DNA of 64,000 nucleotides from Methylophaga sp. OBS3 (GTDB lineage: Bacteria > Pseudomonadota > Gammaproteobacteria > Nitrosococcales > Methylophagaceae). Shown here piece after piece: positions 17,481 through 27,088 of the stretch. The notes below the pieces were generated by a model. That model did no database searches, was not told the DNA's origin, and saw nothing but the letters and a program-made list of their open reading frames with translations. The stretch lies in the NCBI RefSeq assembly GCF_026319325.1, contig NZ_JAPDMU010000001.1, positions 186,001-250,000 on the forward strand, read 5' to 3'. Within the stretch, counting starts at the first letter, position 1, and each line of letters opens with the position of its first letter. A program made the translations under genes and the position numbers.

Positions 17481-18317
17481 GTGAAGGAACGTGAGCTCAA
17501 CTTTACCGACAAGCATTTTCAACGAATCCGGGCTTTTATTACTAAGCAGACTGGAATCGTTATTAATGAGTCGAAAGTCGATATGGTTTATGGTCGACTA
17601 TCTCGGCACGTTAGGCAGAAACACGGCGGCAGTTTTGATGCTTTTTGTGATGCGTTTGAATCAAATACTGACAATCATCAAGAAATTCTGATTAATGCTA
17701 TTACCACCAATCTAACGGCATTTTTTAGAGAAAAGCATCATTTCAGCTATTTGCAGCAGCAGGTATTTCCTTACCTGCTCAAAGCAAACAAAGTTAACCA
17801 GAAGATTAGAATCTGGTCGGCGGGCTGTTCTACTGGTGAAGAACCCTATTCGATTGCCATGACCATCATGCAGGCTATTCCTGATTGGCGGAATTGGGAT
17901 ATTCGCATTTTGGCAACTGATCTGGATAGTAATGTCGTTGAAACCGGTCGTGCTGGTGTTTATAGCCAAGAGCGACTCTCTGGCGTTGATGAGTCGATGG
18001 TCAGACGTTTTTTCTTTAAAGGGAAAGGTGAGCAAGCTGGGCTTGTCAGTGTTCGCCCTGAATTAAAAGAGTTGGTGACGTTTAAACGACTCAACTTGCT
18101 CCATGAATGGCCGATGCGTGGTTCATTTGACGTGATCTTTTGTCGAAATGTGGTTATCTATTTTGATAAAGAAACACAACGCAAGTTGTTTCAACGTTAT
18201 GCCGATATCTTGGCGCCTCAAGGTCACTTGTTTATTGGCCACTCTGAATCACTACATAACATTTCTGATGCTTTCGACAATCTGGGGCAAACCATTTACC
18301 GGAAGCTGCCAATATGA
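17481..18317 (+). CDS. cheR: Chemotaxis protein methyltransferase CheR
   Basis: This 278-residue enzyme methylates receptor glutamates with SAM. The N-terminal helical domain (about 10-75) precedes the SAM-binding fold with 'IRIWSAGCSTGEEPYSIAM' (about 107-126), 'LATDLDSNVV' and 'FDVIFCRNVVIYF'. The start is GTG with AAGGA seven bases upstream. The stop overlaps the cheD start by four bases (ATGA). The upstream receptor ends in a likely CheR-binding pentapeptide. Confidence 0.94.
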   Translation: MKERELNFTDKHFQRIRAFITKQTGIVINESKVDMVYGRLSRHVRQKHGGSFDAFCDAFESNTDNHQEILINAITTNLTAFFREKHHFSYLQQQVFPYLLKANKVNQKIRIWSAGCSTGEEPYSIAMTIMQAIPDWRNWDIRILATDLDSNVVETGRAGVYSQERLSGVDESMVRRFFFKGKGEQAGLVSVRPELKELVTFKRLNLLHEWPMRGSFDVIFCRNVVIYFDKETQRKLFQRYADILAPQGHLFIGHSESLHNISDAFDNLGQTIYRKLPI

Positions 18318-18943
18318 ACCAAGCATTACTTCCACCGAAGCCTTTGCCGGGGTTCGAAAATATCAATCGATATTGGGATAAGACACAAAACTGTTGGGCC
18401 GCAAAAATTTTACCAGGTGAAGTCTATGTGACTCGTAATCCTGATGAGGTCATCGTCACCACGCTTGGTTCATGTGTTTCTGCATGTGTACGTGATCCGG
18501 TTATCGGGGTTGGTGGTATGAATCACTTTATGTTGCCCGAACTACATGATAATGGACACAACAGTTGGTTAGATCTGGCGACGCGTTATGGCAGCTTTGC
18601 AATGGAAGTGTTGATCAACGAAATTATCAAACAAGGTGGGCATCGGCAGCATCTTGAGGTGAAACTGACCGGTGGCGGCAAGATAATTCCTCATATGAGT
18701 GATGTGGGGCATTCTAATATTTTGTTTGCTGAAAACTACTTGGAAAGGGAGAGCCTGCAACTCCTAGCGGAGGATGTTGGTGGTGACTATCCAAGAAAAG
18801 TCATGTATTACCCTACTAATGGGCGTTTGCGAGTTAAAAAACTCGCATGCCTGAAAAACGACACTATTTATCTACGTGAACAACAGTACCAAGAAAATCT
18901 GGCGCAAATGCCAGATGGTAACAGCGTTGAACTCTTTGATTAG
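18314..18943 (+). CDS. cheD: Chemoreceptor glutamine deamidase CheD
   Basis: This 209-residue enzyme converts receptor Gln to Glu, creating methylation sites. The catalytic pair is visible as C54 ('TTLGSCVSACVRD') and H71 ('GGMNHFMLPE'), plus the conserved 'VKLTGGGKI'. It overlaps cheR by four bases and precedes cheB by 16 bp. Confidence 0.94.
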   Translation: MNQALLPPKPLPGFENINRYWDKTQNCWAAKILPGEVYVTRNPDEVIVTTLGSCVSACVRDPVIGVGGMNHFMLPELHDNGHNSWLDLATRYGSFAMEVLINEIIKQGGHRQHLEVKLTGGGKIIPHMSDVGHSNILFAENYLERESLQLLAEDVGGDYPRKVMYYPTNGRLRVKKLACLKNDTIYLREQQYQENLAQMPDGNSVELFD

Positions 18944-18959
18944 GTGAGTCTTAAAGACT

Positions 18960-19988
18960 ATGGCAATTAAAGTTCTGATAATTGATGACTCTGCACTGAT
19001 AAGGAAGCTGCTGACAGAAATCATCAACAGCGATCCAGCTCTAGAAGTCATTGGTACGGCCTCTGACCCATATATGGCTAGAGACAAGATAAAAACTTTG
19101 AATCCTGATGTTTTGACCTTGGATGTCGAGATGCCAAAGATGGATGGCATCACTTTTTTACGCAACTTGATGCGTCTAAGACCTATGCCTGTCGTCATGA
19201 TTTCAAGTCTGACAGAACATGGTGCTGATGTGACATTAGATGCCTTGTCGTTGGGTGCTTTTGATTTCGTTTCAAAACCTAAGTTAGATGTGGAGGCACA
19301 ACTAACCGAGTACACAGAAGAGATCACTACTAAGGTTAAAGCGGCGTTTACGAATCAAGCAGGTAAAGTCATAGCAAGACAACCCCAAACGATTCAGCCA
19401 CTGAAACAAAGTCACCTGCGGACAACGGAAAAAATTATTGCCATCGGGGCTTCGACTGGTGGAACTGAAGCGATACGTGAAGTGTTGTGTGCAATGCCAG
19501 CTGATGCGCCAGGTATTGTGATTACGCAGCATATTCCTGCCGCGTTTAGTAAAGCTTTTGCCAATCGAGTGAATGGTTTGGCAGCCATGAACGTGTCAGA
19601 AGCCAAAGACGGTCAACAGATTTTGCCGGGGCATGCTTATATCGCTCCAGGCGATCAACATCTTTATGTCATCAAAAGTGGTGCACGCTACATTTGCAAA
19701 TTAGATGATGGTGATCCAGTTAATCGGCATAAACCCTCTGTTGAAGTTTTGTTTGATTCTGTCGCTAGATCGGTAGGGCCTAATGCTATTGGTGTGATGC
19801 TGACGGGAATGGGCGAGGATGGTGCAAAAGCGATGGTGAGAATGCGTGAAGCAGGAGCCATCAACTTGATTCAGGATGAAGCGACTTCAGTTGTTTGGGG
19901 GATGCCGGGGGCCGCTTTTAAATATGGTGCTGGAACGGATTTGGTTCCTTTACAAAAAATGGCTGAGAGAATTATCAAGCTAGTTTGA
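18960..19988 (+). CDS. cheB: Chemotaxis methylesterase/response regulator CheB
   Basis: This is a 342-residue two-domain protein. The receiver domain has D9/D10 and phosphoacceptor D55 ([13 protein letters not shown]). The methylesterase domain has the triad S165 ([11 protein letters not shown]), H191 (ITQHIPAAF) and D287 (TGMGEDGA). It removes receptor methyl groups after phosphorylation by CheA, giving adaptation. It follows cheD and precedes a second receptor-like gene. Confidence 0.95.
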   Translation: MAIKVLIIDDSALIRKLLTEIINSDPALEVIGTASDPYMARDKIKTLNPDVLTLDVEMPKMDGITFLRNLMRLRPMPVVMISSLTEHGADVTLDALSLGAFDFVSKPKLDVEAQLTEYTEEITTKVKAAFTNQAGKVIARQPQTIQPLKQSHLRTTEKIIAIGASTGGTEAIREVLCAMPADAPGIVITQHIPAAFSKAFANRVNGLAAMNVSEAKDGQQILPGHAYIAPGDQHLYVIKSGARYICKLDDGDPVNRHKPSVEVLFDSVARSVGPNAIGVMLTGMGEDGAKAMVRMREAGAINLIQDEATSVVWGMPGAAFKYGAGTDLVPLQKMAERIIKLV

Positions 19989-20016
19989 TTGTAATGTCAG
20001 GATGAGGTGGATGAGT

Positions 20017-21186
20017 ATGAAGAATTTCTCGAAAGCATGGATGTTATTAACCGTCTTCTGGATGGCGCTGGCCTTTATTCTCGCCGGTTGGCAGATGAGC
20101 CTAATGATATTGCTGACCGTTTTATCTGCTTATTTTCTTAAAGCAGGTCAAATAGCCTCCCCAACCAATGAAAGTGGTTTAAATACACCCATTTCAGACC
20201 ATGCTGCATTATCTGATTTACTGGCTGAATCAAGCAGGATTTTTAAAGAACAATTGACACATATTGATACCGAACAGCAACAGATCACCTCTCTCATTAA
20301 TGATGCGATTGAAAAGTTGAGTGACAACTTCCAGGCATTAAATAGTCAAGCAGATTCCCAACAAAAAATATTTCAGCAACTTTTTCAGGTCAATACCTCC
20401 GAGGAGATGACGCTGAACGAGTTTGTCGTTGAAGTTGAGAAATTACTGAATTATTTCTTGGACATGATTATTCATACCAGCCAAGAAAGTGATCAACTCA
20501 TGCATCACCTTGATGATACGTCAGTTCGCGTGAACTCCGTGTTGGATCGTTTGGGCGATGTAAAAAATATCGCTTCTAGCATTAGCCTCTTATCACTCAA
20601 CGCTTCCATTGAGGCTGCGCGTGCCGGGGAGGCTGGACGCGGGTTTTCTGTTGTCGCGGATGAGATCAGAAAATTATCCATTTCTGCAGATAAGGTCAGT
20701 GATGAAATCAACCGTCTTAGCAGCGAGGTGAGTGAAAAGCTAACCAATGTCACGGCTGTCATGCATCGGTTGGCTTCGGATGATATGAACGTCGCCATCG
20801 AAGGCAAAGATAAAGTTACTAAGATGACCACTTTCATTACAAAAGAAAATACAACGATTCAGCAAGCGGTTAATGATAGCAATTCAATCAATGCAGAAAT
20901 TAGCGTTTCAGTGAACCAGGCTGTGCAGTCGATGCAATTTGAAGATATGTGTCGTCAGTTGCTTGAGCACATTGGTAAGCGGGTCGCGACACTACAAGAA
21001 ATTGTCGACTACACCAATGACATTGGTCACTCCATCGACTCAGTTGAAAAAGACCCAAGTGGTTATGCGGCAACGCTGGCTAATTTAAAAACTCGGCTTG
21101 AGTCGTTAGAGCCTAAATTACAGTACATGGCACACAAATCGGTTGATCAAAATAGTTTGGATAGCGGTGATATCGAATTGTTTTGA
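20017..21186 (+). CDS. Short membrane-anchored methyl-accepting-type protein
   Basis: This protein of about 389 residues starts with two closely spaced hydrophobic stretches (about 5-40). It has almost no periplasmic part and continues as a cytoplasmic coiled coil with a receptor signalling core, 'ISLLSLNASIEAARAGEAGRGFSVVADEIRKLS'-like. A C-terminal segment 'SMQFEDMCRQLLEHIGKR' is shared by several CheA-operon proteins of this type. Three ATGs are in frame (20002, 20011, 20017). GAGGTGG at 20004-20010 is best spaced for 20017. It lies at the end of the operon, so it may be a dedicated receptor or an array modulator. Its ligand is unknown. Confidence 0.78.
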   Translation: MKNFSKAWMLLTVFWMALAFILAGWQMSLMILLTVLSAYFLKAGQIASPTNESGLNTPISDHAALSDLLAESSRIFKEQLTHIDTEQQQITSLINDAIEKLSDNFQALNSQADSQQKIFQQLFQVNTSEEMTLNEFVVEVEKLLNYFLDMIIHTSQESDQLMHHLDDTSVRVNSVLDRLGDVKNIASSISLLSLNASIEAARAGEAGRGFSVVADEIRKLSISADKVSDEINRLSSEVSEKLTNVTAVMHRLASDDMNVAIEGKDKVTKMTTFITKENTTIQQAVNDSNSINAEISVSVNQAVQSMQFEDMCRQLLEHIGKRVATLQEIVDYTNDIGHSIDSVEKDPSGYAATLANLKTRLESLEPKLQYMAHKSVDQNSLDSGDIELF

Positions 21187-21340
21187 TGAGTGAAATGGCT
21201 ATCAAATGTATTTGAGCTTAAACTTACTAAAAAGCTAAGGCTTTAACCTGTCTTGTAACTGTTCGGTTTTTATAGAATTTTTCGCATTTTTTGGGCTAAC
21301 GTTCATAATATGCAGAATTGATTCTTTTCGGAGTTGTTTC

Positions 21341-22327
21341 GTGTTGTTTGCCAAACCTCGTTTGTTGCTTGCCACTAGCCTTATTATTCTTGGATTAGGG
21401 AGTGCTCATGCTGTTGCAACTATGCAGGCTGAGTCGGTTGCCAAAGGATTAGTTGAGGCACTTGTTGCCAAATTAAATCAAAGTGGTTGGCAGGTGCAGG
21501 TAGGGGAGATAAACGCTAGCCCTTACGATCGTAGTGTCGATATTGAAAATATCCGTATTTTAGATCAACAAGGGCGAGCACACTCCATTGATGCCATTAC
21601 CCTGAAAAATATTGAATTAAATGCTGAGCGTGACTTTATTCAATCAATGCATGTGGAAACCCGTGATGCGGTAGTGACACTGATTAAACTTACCGAGCAA
21701 TCAAATAAGTTTAATGAGCTGCATAGCTATTTACAGGCATTAGGTATTAATAGTGGCCGTATTGGTCACCGTCAGTTACTGGCGCTTGATTATGACAAGA
21801 AAAGTGCCCAACTCTTTGTCTCAATGGAAGGCCAACTGCATCATCCAGCCGATAATCGCGCGATGCCTTTAGTCGACTTTCATTGGCAGAGTCGTTTTAG
21901 CAAAGTGCCTGATTTAAAGCAGCAACTACTTATGTTGGGTAACCCTGAAAATCGCGCCGCCTTGGCGATTCCTTGGACTAACTTATCTCTGATTTCTGGT
22001 GAGTTGTCTATTCAAGATCAAGGTGCTTGGGAGCCATTAATGCGCTCTGCTGCTGAGCAAAATAATATGCCGGAAGCGGCATTTCGTCAGAAGTTAAAAC
22101 AAGACTGGCAAAATGCCGTAAACGAATGGCGCTTGTTGCCTGATCCATTAAAACTACAAGCAACTCAGGCTGTCGGTTCGGCTGTTGATAGTTCACAACC
22201 TGCGATGTTGTTAAATGTCGATGCCACCAATCAACAAGGTAACAGTATTGCCATGGCGATGATGACAACGATGATTAGCCCGATGGTGTTGACGCAGTTG
22301 TTTGATATTACCTTGGAAGCTGAATAA
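21341..22327 (+). CDS. Hypothetical exported protein
   Basis: I do not recognise this 328-residue protein with confidence. An N-terminal signal-like segment (LLLATSLIILGLGSAHAVA) points to export. The body has 'VQVGEINASPYDRSVDIENIRI', alternating beta-like patterns that recall large periplasmic lipid-handling (AsmA/YdgA-like) proteins, but this is only a resemblance. It starts with GTG, preceded by CGGAG. It converges with the peptidase gene, the two stops being only 4 bp apart. No operon partner is visible. Confidence 0.6.
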   Translation: MLFAKPRLLLATSLIILGLGSAHAVATMQAESVAKGLVEALVAKLNQSGWQVQVGEINASPYDRSVDIENIRILDQQGRAHSIDAITLKNIELNAERDFIQSMHVETRDAVVTLIKLTEQSNKFNELHSYLQALGINSGRIGHRQLLALDYDKKSAQLFVSMEGQLHHPADNRAMPLVDFHWQSRFSKVPDLKQQLLMLGNPENRAALAIPWTNLSLISGELSIQDQGAWEPLMRSAAEQNNMPEAAFRQKLKQDWQNAVNEWRLLPDPLKLQATQAVGSAVDSSQPAMLLNVDATNQQGNSIAMAMMTTMISPMVLTQLFDITLEAE

Positions 22328-22331
22328 ACGA

Positions 22332-23324
22332 TTATTCAGGGCAACTAATCACCGGGCAGTTTTCGGCATTAGTTGCACTGCTTTGCTGCATTTCTTCAAC
22401 GGTTGACTGGATATTAGTATCATCAGGTGCGAGTGTTTGTGCGCATTGGGCAACTTGTTGCGCCACGATATCACAGCCCATTGCTTGAAGTGTGTAGGCG
22501 CGGTTATTCCAAAATACGGCTGTATTGGGACGAGTGGTTATCAAATCTGCATAGATAGCATCGGCTTTATTGAATTGTTGTTGTTCAAAATAAAGATTTG
22601 CCAAAGCAACACCTGGCTGCGCTGACTCCGGCCAGTTTTTAATCGCAGTTCGGTAGGCCTCTTCGGCGGTCTTCGCATAACCCGTTTGTTGTAGATCGTA
22701 AGCAGCCTGCATCCAATTTGTTAATGTTGCGTCTGCGGGCAGGTTATCTGGTGGCATAATCACTAAGCCCCAGTAATCACTTCTCGCCCAAGTGCGCTCA
22801 AAAGTGGCAAAACTCGTTCGCCAGCGTTTGGTTTCACCAGAACGTAAAATCAACTCGTTATTAGCAACATCAAAACCTACAACAACGGCATAGTGCCAGA
22901 AAGGCATCCATTGATAAGACAAGTTTTGCATGACCAAAACGGGATTACCTGCTTCGATCTGAGCCAAAAGGGCGGTGAGTTTTGGTGTAATCACGTATGG
23001 CACTAGGCCTTGCTCACGTGTTGCTGCCACCATTTCTATTTGCAGGCTGCCTTGTTTTTCTGGGATATAAACCTTGTCGACCAAATCATCGGGTAATACA
23101 TTTTTACCCCGATATTGCAAAACAGTTGCGAGTGCTGCTGGCCCACATTGATATTCGGTTTGCGGGTAAAAGGGCACATCACTTAATTCTTTGGCCGCAT
23201 CGGCAAAACTTGAGGATGACAACGCTTTTGTCTGTGGCGTATGGCTACAGGCAGATAAAAAAAGCGCTATAAAAAAAACACCCAGCCGGAGCTGGGTGTT
23301 TAGGCTGTTCAGCATAAAAGACAT
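22332..23324 (-). CDS. PA2778-type C39-like cysteine peptidase lipoprotein with TPR tail
   Basis: This 330-residue protein carries a lipoprotein signal (FFIALFLSAC, Cys near residue 26). Its papain-like C39 domain (about 48-190) has catalytic Cys in 'YPQTEYQCGPAALATVL' and His in 'WMPFWHYAVVVGFD'. TPR-like repeats (about 205-320) follow. It matches the PA2778 family, which is usually paired with a PA2779-type gene, and that gene lies just upstream here. The natural substrate is not established. A terminator-like hairpin lies inside its signal-peptide codons. Confidence 0.82.
   Translation of the reverse strand: MSFMLNSLNTQLRLGVFFIALFLSACSHTPQTKALSSSSFADAAKELSDVPFYPQTEYQCGPAALATVLQYRGKNVLPDDLVDKVYIPEKQGSLQIEMVAATREQGLVPYVITPKLTALLAQIEAGNPVLVMQNLSYQWMPFWHYAVVVGFDVANNELILRSGETKRWRTSFATFERTWARSDYWGLVIMPPDNLPADATLTNWMQAAYDLQQTGYAKTAEEAYRTAIKNWPESAQPGVALANLYFEQQQFNKADAIYADLITTRPNTAVFWNNRAYTLQAMGCDIVAQQVAQCAQTLAPDDTNIQSTVEEMQQSSATNAENCPVISCPE
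23271..23301 (-). terminator. Terminator-like hairpin inside the peptidase signal sequence
   Basis: Read on the minus strand, AAACACCCAGC and GCTGGGTGTTT form an 11-bp perfect stem closed by a TCCG loop (UNCG type). A run of T continues to eight. It begins 36 bp after the PA2779-like stop codon and lies within codons of about residues 8-18 of the downstream peptidase. Confidence 0.75.
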
Positions 23325-23336
23325 CTAAACTAGTTA

Positions 23337-23717
23337 TTAGCGAATAGGGTGTACAAACGGGAAGATGTCAGTTGCACCCAGTACGTCAGTCACGACGAAT
23401 ACAACAAAAATCAACACAGCAGCACCCAACACGCCGCTACCTGCAGGCATGTCAGCGATTTGTTGATTTAATTGTGCAACTTCCGCGTCAGTCATTTTGC
23501 TAACACGATCTTTTACAGTTTCAGGTGCAACGCCATAATCAAGCAGTTGCTGTTGTACGTCTTCACGATCCAATAAATCAGCAAGTTGCTGACGTTCCTG
23601 TTGAGCTTGCTGGGATTGAAGAAAGTCTGGTGTAGTGACCATTGCTGCCTGAACTGGCAGCGTTACAAAACCCATAAATGCCCATAGGGCAATCCAACTC
23701 ATCCACTTTTGTTTCAT
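23337..23717 (-). CDS. PA2779-family small membrane protein
   Basis: This protein of about 126 residues has a signal-like N-terminus (WIALWAFMGFVTLPVQA), a Gln/Arg-rich helical region with 'DREDVQQQLLDYGVAPETVKDRVSKMTDAEVAQL', and a C-terminal hydrophobic helix (GSGVLGAAVLIFVVFVVTDVLG). This is the PA2779-family layout. The ATG at 23717 is preferred because GGAGG lies four bases upstream. It is 12 bp upstream of the C39-like peptidase start and is likely its partner or substrate. That link is inference from family co-occurrence. Confidence 0.78.
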   Translation of the reverse strand: MKQKWMSWIALWAFMGFVTLPVQAAMVTTPDFLQSQQAQQERQQLADLLDREDVQQQLLDYGVAPETVKDRVSKMTDAEVAQLNQQIADMPAGSGVLGAAVLIFVVFVVTDVLGATDIFPFVHPIR

Positions 23718-23836
23718 AAAGCCTCCGTTGATTTTCATCAAACCTGACCTGTCACTTTATTTACCATAACAAAAATTTCGCGACCATTCTCGGCCAAATC
23801 CCGCTTTTTGTGGCATAGATCAAGTTTCCGGCTTAG

Positions 23837-23850
23837 TTGATCTTGATCAA
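23837..23850 (+). promoter_or_regulatory. FNR/Anr-type box upstream of the MetOD1/cyclic-di-GMP pair
   Basis: TTGATCTTGATCAA is an exact TTGAT-N4-ATCAA palindrome. A possible -10 (TATTTT, 23871-23876) puts its centre close to -40, the class II activator position. It is 110 bp before the MetOD1-type gene and 120 bp before the divergent PA2779-like gene. Confidence 0.75.
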
Positions 23851-23960
23851 TAAAGTAATGGTTTAAGGTTTATTTTCAACAATCTTTAGCGCCATAATTG
23901 TCGTGTACAAGGTATATATAATAATTCTTATAAAGTGCGTGTTTACTGGGAGGCACGACC

Positions 23961-24488
23961 ATGTCTGAGCAACCGCTATCTGATTTACCTATCTCTTTAG
24001 AGAGAGATGTTTTTCTAAGAACATTATTACGTTATCTCGCCGGTAGCCTCGAAGAGGTCATCGGTCTTGATGATGCGTCAGGATTTATCAGTTATGTCGG
24101 TCAGCAAATGGGGGACGATATTGACCAAACTTATCGACAAGCCATCGGAGCAAGTCAGCTAACAAGAAGTGAAGTAGCGGCTGTTTTGGTTGATTTAAAA
24201 CAACGTATTCAAGGCGATTTTTATATCGTCTCAGAAGATGACAATAAGATTGTGTTAGCGACGCACAGTTGTCCTTTTGGTGACAAAGTGAAAGGCAGGC
24301 CATCTCTTTGTATGATGACGTCAAATGTATTCGGGACCATTAGTGCAAATAATTTAGGTTATGCGAAAGTCGTTTTAAATGAAACGATTGCTAATGGCTA
24401 TGCAGGCTGTCTTGTCACAGTACATCTAAAACAAGGTATGCTTGCTGACAAGGATGATGGTAATGAGTATTTTCGGGGAACACCTTGA
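23961..24488 (+). CDS. Methanogen output domain 1 (MetOD1)-type protein
   Basis: This 175-residue soluble protein matches the MetOD1 layout: an N-terminal helical part ('VFLRTLLRYLAGSLEEVIG') and a core with 'ATHSCPFGDKVKGRPSLCMMTSNVFG' and 'NGYAGCLVTVHL'. Three Cys (about 110, 119 and 153) could bind a metal or sense redox state, but no ligand is known to me. Its stop overlaps the TTG start of the PAS-GGDEF-EAL gene by four bases, so the two are probably made together. An FNR-type box lies upstream. Confidence 0.78.
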   Translation: MSEQPLSDLPISLERDVFLRTLLRYLAGSLEEVIGLDDASGFISYVGQQMGDDIDQTYRQAIGASQLTRSEVAAVLVDLKQRIQGDFYIVSEDDNKIVLATHSCPFGDKVKGRPSLCMMTSNVFGTISANNLGYAKVVLNETIANGYAGCLVTVHLKQGMLADKDDGNEYFRGTP

Positions 24489-27010
24489 AGATAGCGTTAT
24501 TGGATAAAATTTCTCGGGCATTTACCGAAGGGGTCATTTTTTGTGATCCCAACGGTTGTATTTTGCATGTCAATGCGGTTGGCAAGCGTATCCTGAGCGC
24601 ACATCCCAATATATTGTCTTGCAATAATTTATCGGCTATTTCTCAAGCGCCAGAATTGCATTTCACAGAAACAATTGGCCGTTACATTCGCAGCGGTCAA
24701 ATGACACCAATCCCTAAATTTACATTTGAAGAGACTTTCCGTCACTGCCACTTTGAGGGGATGCGAATTTCATCACCTGAATTAGAAGCCCCGTATTTGC
24801 TGCTGATTAAATTTTGGGACCAAACAATTCGTGTTGATAGGTTTGCCGCGCTGAATATGAGTCGCTTGGAAAACCAACAAAATCAGCAGCGGTATTTGGA
24901 GGCCGTCAAACAAAACGAATCCAATATGCGTTTAGCACTGAGTAGTACGCAAGAAAGTATTTGGATGTTAGATGTTGCTAACAATACGTTTGAAAGTGCG
25001 CTTATTTGGGAAAAAGTCCTGGGATTTGAGGGGAAACCGAGACCCATTACCCTAGAGAGCTTGCTGAGTAATTTGCATCCTGATGATTCGCCTTTGATGC
25101 AACGGGCAATAGACAGACTGATCAAACACGATATGGTGCTGGATATTCAATATCGAATCTTTGATCAACACAAACGTCTATTTTGGTTTCACTTACGCGG
25201 CCGGGCAACAGCAAGGGATAATGCAGGTAAGGCAATCACGGTTTATGGCCTACATAGTGATATTACTAGCACTAAATTAATCGAACAAAAACTCAGTGAT
25301 ACTGATGCCAGTATGAACAGTTTGCTGCGTTCGATGGTCGATGGGGTCTTCATTGCCAGACAAGAACGCTTTATTTTTGCCAACGAGTCATTACTCAGCA
25401 TCCTGGGTTACAACAAAAATAGCTTTTTAGGCTTGCCTTTTGAGCGTGTTGTTTATTCAGAAAATTTAGATGTTTGGAAAAAACGCTACCGAGCACGGTT
25501 GGATGGGAGAACGGATATTCCATCACGTTTTGAAACACGTTTGATGAAGTCCGATGGTAAAACCATTTGGGTCGAGCTGATTTCGACACAAATTGATTAT
25601 CAAGGCCAGTCATGTGTGATGGGAATTATTCATGACATTACCCAGCATAAAGCGAGTGAGCAGCTTATCTGGCAGCAAGCCAATTATGATGCATTAACAG
25701 CATTAGCCAATCGGCAATATTTCGAAACTTTATTGCATCAAAAAATGATCCGTTCTCAGCGGTTGAATACGTCTTTTGCGTTGTTATTAATTGATCTAGA
25801 CAATTTTAAAGATATTAACGATACCCAAGGCCATGACAGTGGTGATCAGATCCTGCTCCAAGTTGCGCAGCGCCTTTATAGTTTGATCGACAATAAAGGC
25901 GTAGTTGGCCGTTTCGGTGGTGATGAGTTTGTCATGTTGATTGATGATATTGCCATGCTGGAAAGCCTAGAGTCAGCGTTATATATGTTGCTCTCAACGA
26001 TTAGAGCGCCTATTGCTGTTGCAGCTGCGCAATATACCTTAACTGCATCAATTGGGGTCAGTATGTATCCTAGTGATGCTAATTCGCCTTCGGTGTTATT
26101 ACGTAATGCTGATCAGGCCATGTATGTCGCTAAGCGTACAGGACGAGATCGTTTTATGTTCTTCACGCCAGATATGCATGTCGCCGCGAACAATAAAGTC
26201 GTGCTGATTAATGATATGCGTGAGGCATCGCTCGAAAATCAGTGGATACTTCATTATCAGCCAATCATTGATTTGCAGCAGCACAATGTGGCAAAAGCTG
26301 AAGCATTAATTCGCTGGCAACACCCAACTAAAGGCCTTATTCCGCCAGATGAGTTTATTCCGGTGGCCGAAGAAAGTGGCCTAATCTTGCAGATTGGTCA
26401 GTGGGTTTTGAATGAGGCTATTATCACGGCAAGAGAGCTGAGAGATAAAGTTTCAAAAAACTTCCAGATGACAATTAACCAGTCTTCCAAACAGTTCCAG
26501 CAACATGATGATCGTGTTCAGGAGTTAACCGAAATTATTGCGCAACACCAAGTTGAACCGGACATGATTGTCATAGAAATCACAGAAAGTGCCTTGTTTG
26601 ATGCGGGTGAAGTAGCAACTAAAAAGCTTGAGAAACTCCGGGATATGGGCATTGAGGTTGCTCTAGATGATTTTGGTACAGGCTATTCATCCTTGTCATA
26701 CCTCAAAAAGCTAGATATTGATGTGCTTAAGATTGATCGTTCTTTTGTTGGACAATTAGAACGGGATACAAATGATCAGATATTGGTCGAAGCAATAATC
26801 TTGATGGCGCATAAATTGGGCTTGAGAGTCGTTGCAGAAGGGATTGAAACACTTGAACAATTACATATTTTGCTGAATGCAGGGTGTGACTATGGACAAG
26901 GTTATTTATTCTCAAAACCATTGCTCAAACAGGACTTAGAGCAGTTTATTGCGCAATTTGTATGGCCGTTGCCGACTGAAGCGCCGAAACAAGTGAACAG
27001 ACCACAATGA
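24485..27010 (+). CDS. PAS-PAS-GGDEF-EAL cyclic-di-GMP enzyme
   Basis: This 841-residue cytoplasmic protein has PAS-like units at about 5-120, 140-265 and 275-390, a GGDEF domain (about 395-555, intact 'GRFGGDEFVML') and an EAL domain (about 575-820). EAL residues are complete: E of AEALIRW, N of TINQSS, E of IEITES, DD of LDDFG, K of LKIDRS, E of AEGIE, Q of GQGYLF. No RxxD inhibitory site precedes GGDEF. It may therefore make and break cyclic-di-GMP, or use GGDEF to tune EAL. The start is TTG, with GGGGA six bases before it, overlapping the MetOD1 stop. Confidence 0.88.
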   Translation: MKIALLDKISRAFTEGVIFCDPNGCILHVNAVGKRILSAHPNILSCNNLSAISQAPELHFTETIGRYIRSGQMTPIPKFTFEETFRHCHFEGMRISSPELEAPYLLLIKFWDQTIRVDRFAALNMSRLENQQNQQRYLEAVKQNESNMRLALSSTQESIWMLDVANNTFESALIWEKVLGFEGKPRPITLESLLSNLHPDDSPLMQRAIDRLIKHDMVLDIQYRIFDQHKRLFWFHLRGRATARDNAGKAITVYGLHSDITSTKLIEQKLSDTDASMNSLLRSMVDGVFIARQERFIFANESLLSILGYNKNSFLGLPFERVVYSENLDVWKKRYRARLDGRTDIPSRFETRLMKSDGKTIWVELISTQIDYQGQSCVMGIIHDITQHKASEQLIWQQANYDALTALANRQYFETLLHQKMIRSQRLNTSFALLLIDLDNFKDINDTQGHDSGDQILLQVAQRLYSLIDNKGVVGRFGGDEFVMLIDDIAMLESLESALYMLLSTIRAPIAVAAAQYTLTASIGVSMYPSDANSPSVLLRNADQAMYVAKRTGRDRFMFFTPDMHVAANNKVVLINDMREASLENQWILHYQPIIDLQQHNVAKAEALIRWQHPTKGLIPPDEFIPVAEESGLILQIGQWVLNEAIITARELRDKVSKNFQMTINQSSKQFQQHDDRVQELTEIIAQHQVEPDMIVIEITESALFDAGEVATKKLEKLRDMGIEVALDDFGTGYSSLSYLKKLDIDVLKIDRSFVGQLERDTNDQILVEAIILMAHKLGLRVVAEGIETLEQLHILLNAGCDYGQGYLFSKPLLKQDLEQFIAQFVWPLPTEAPKQVNRPQ

Positions 27011-27088
27011 GATTGGCTTTTTACTGACAGTTTACGTTATGAATGATTCATATCTTAAACTTTTGATACGCGAACTAAATGGACCGTA

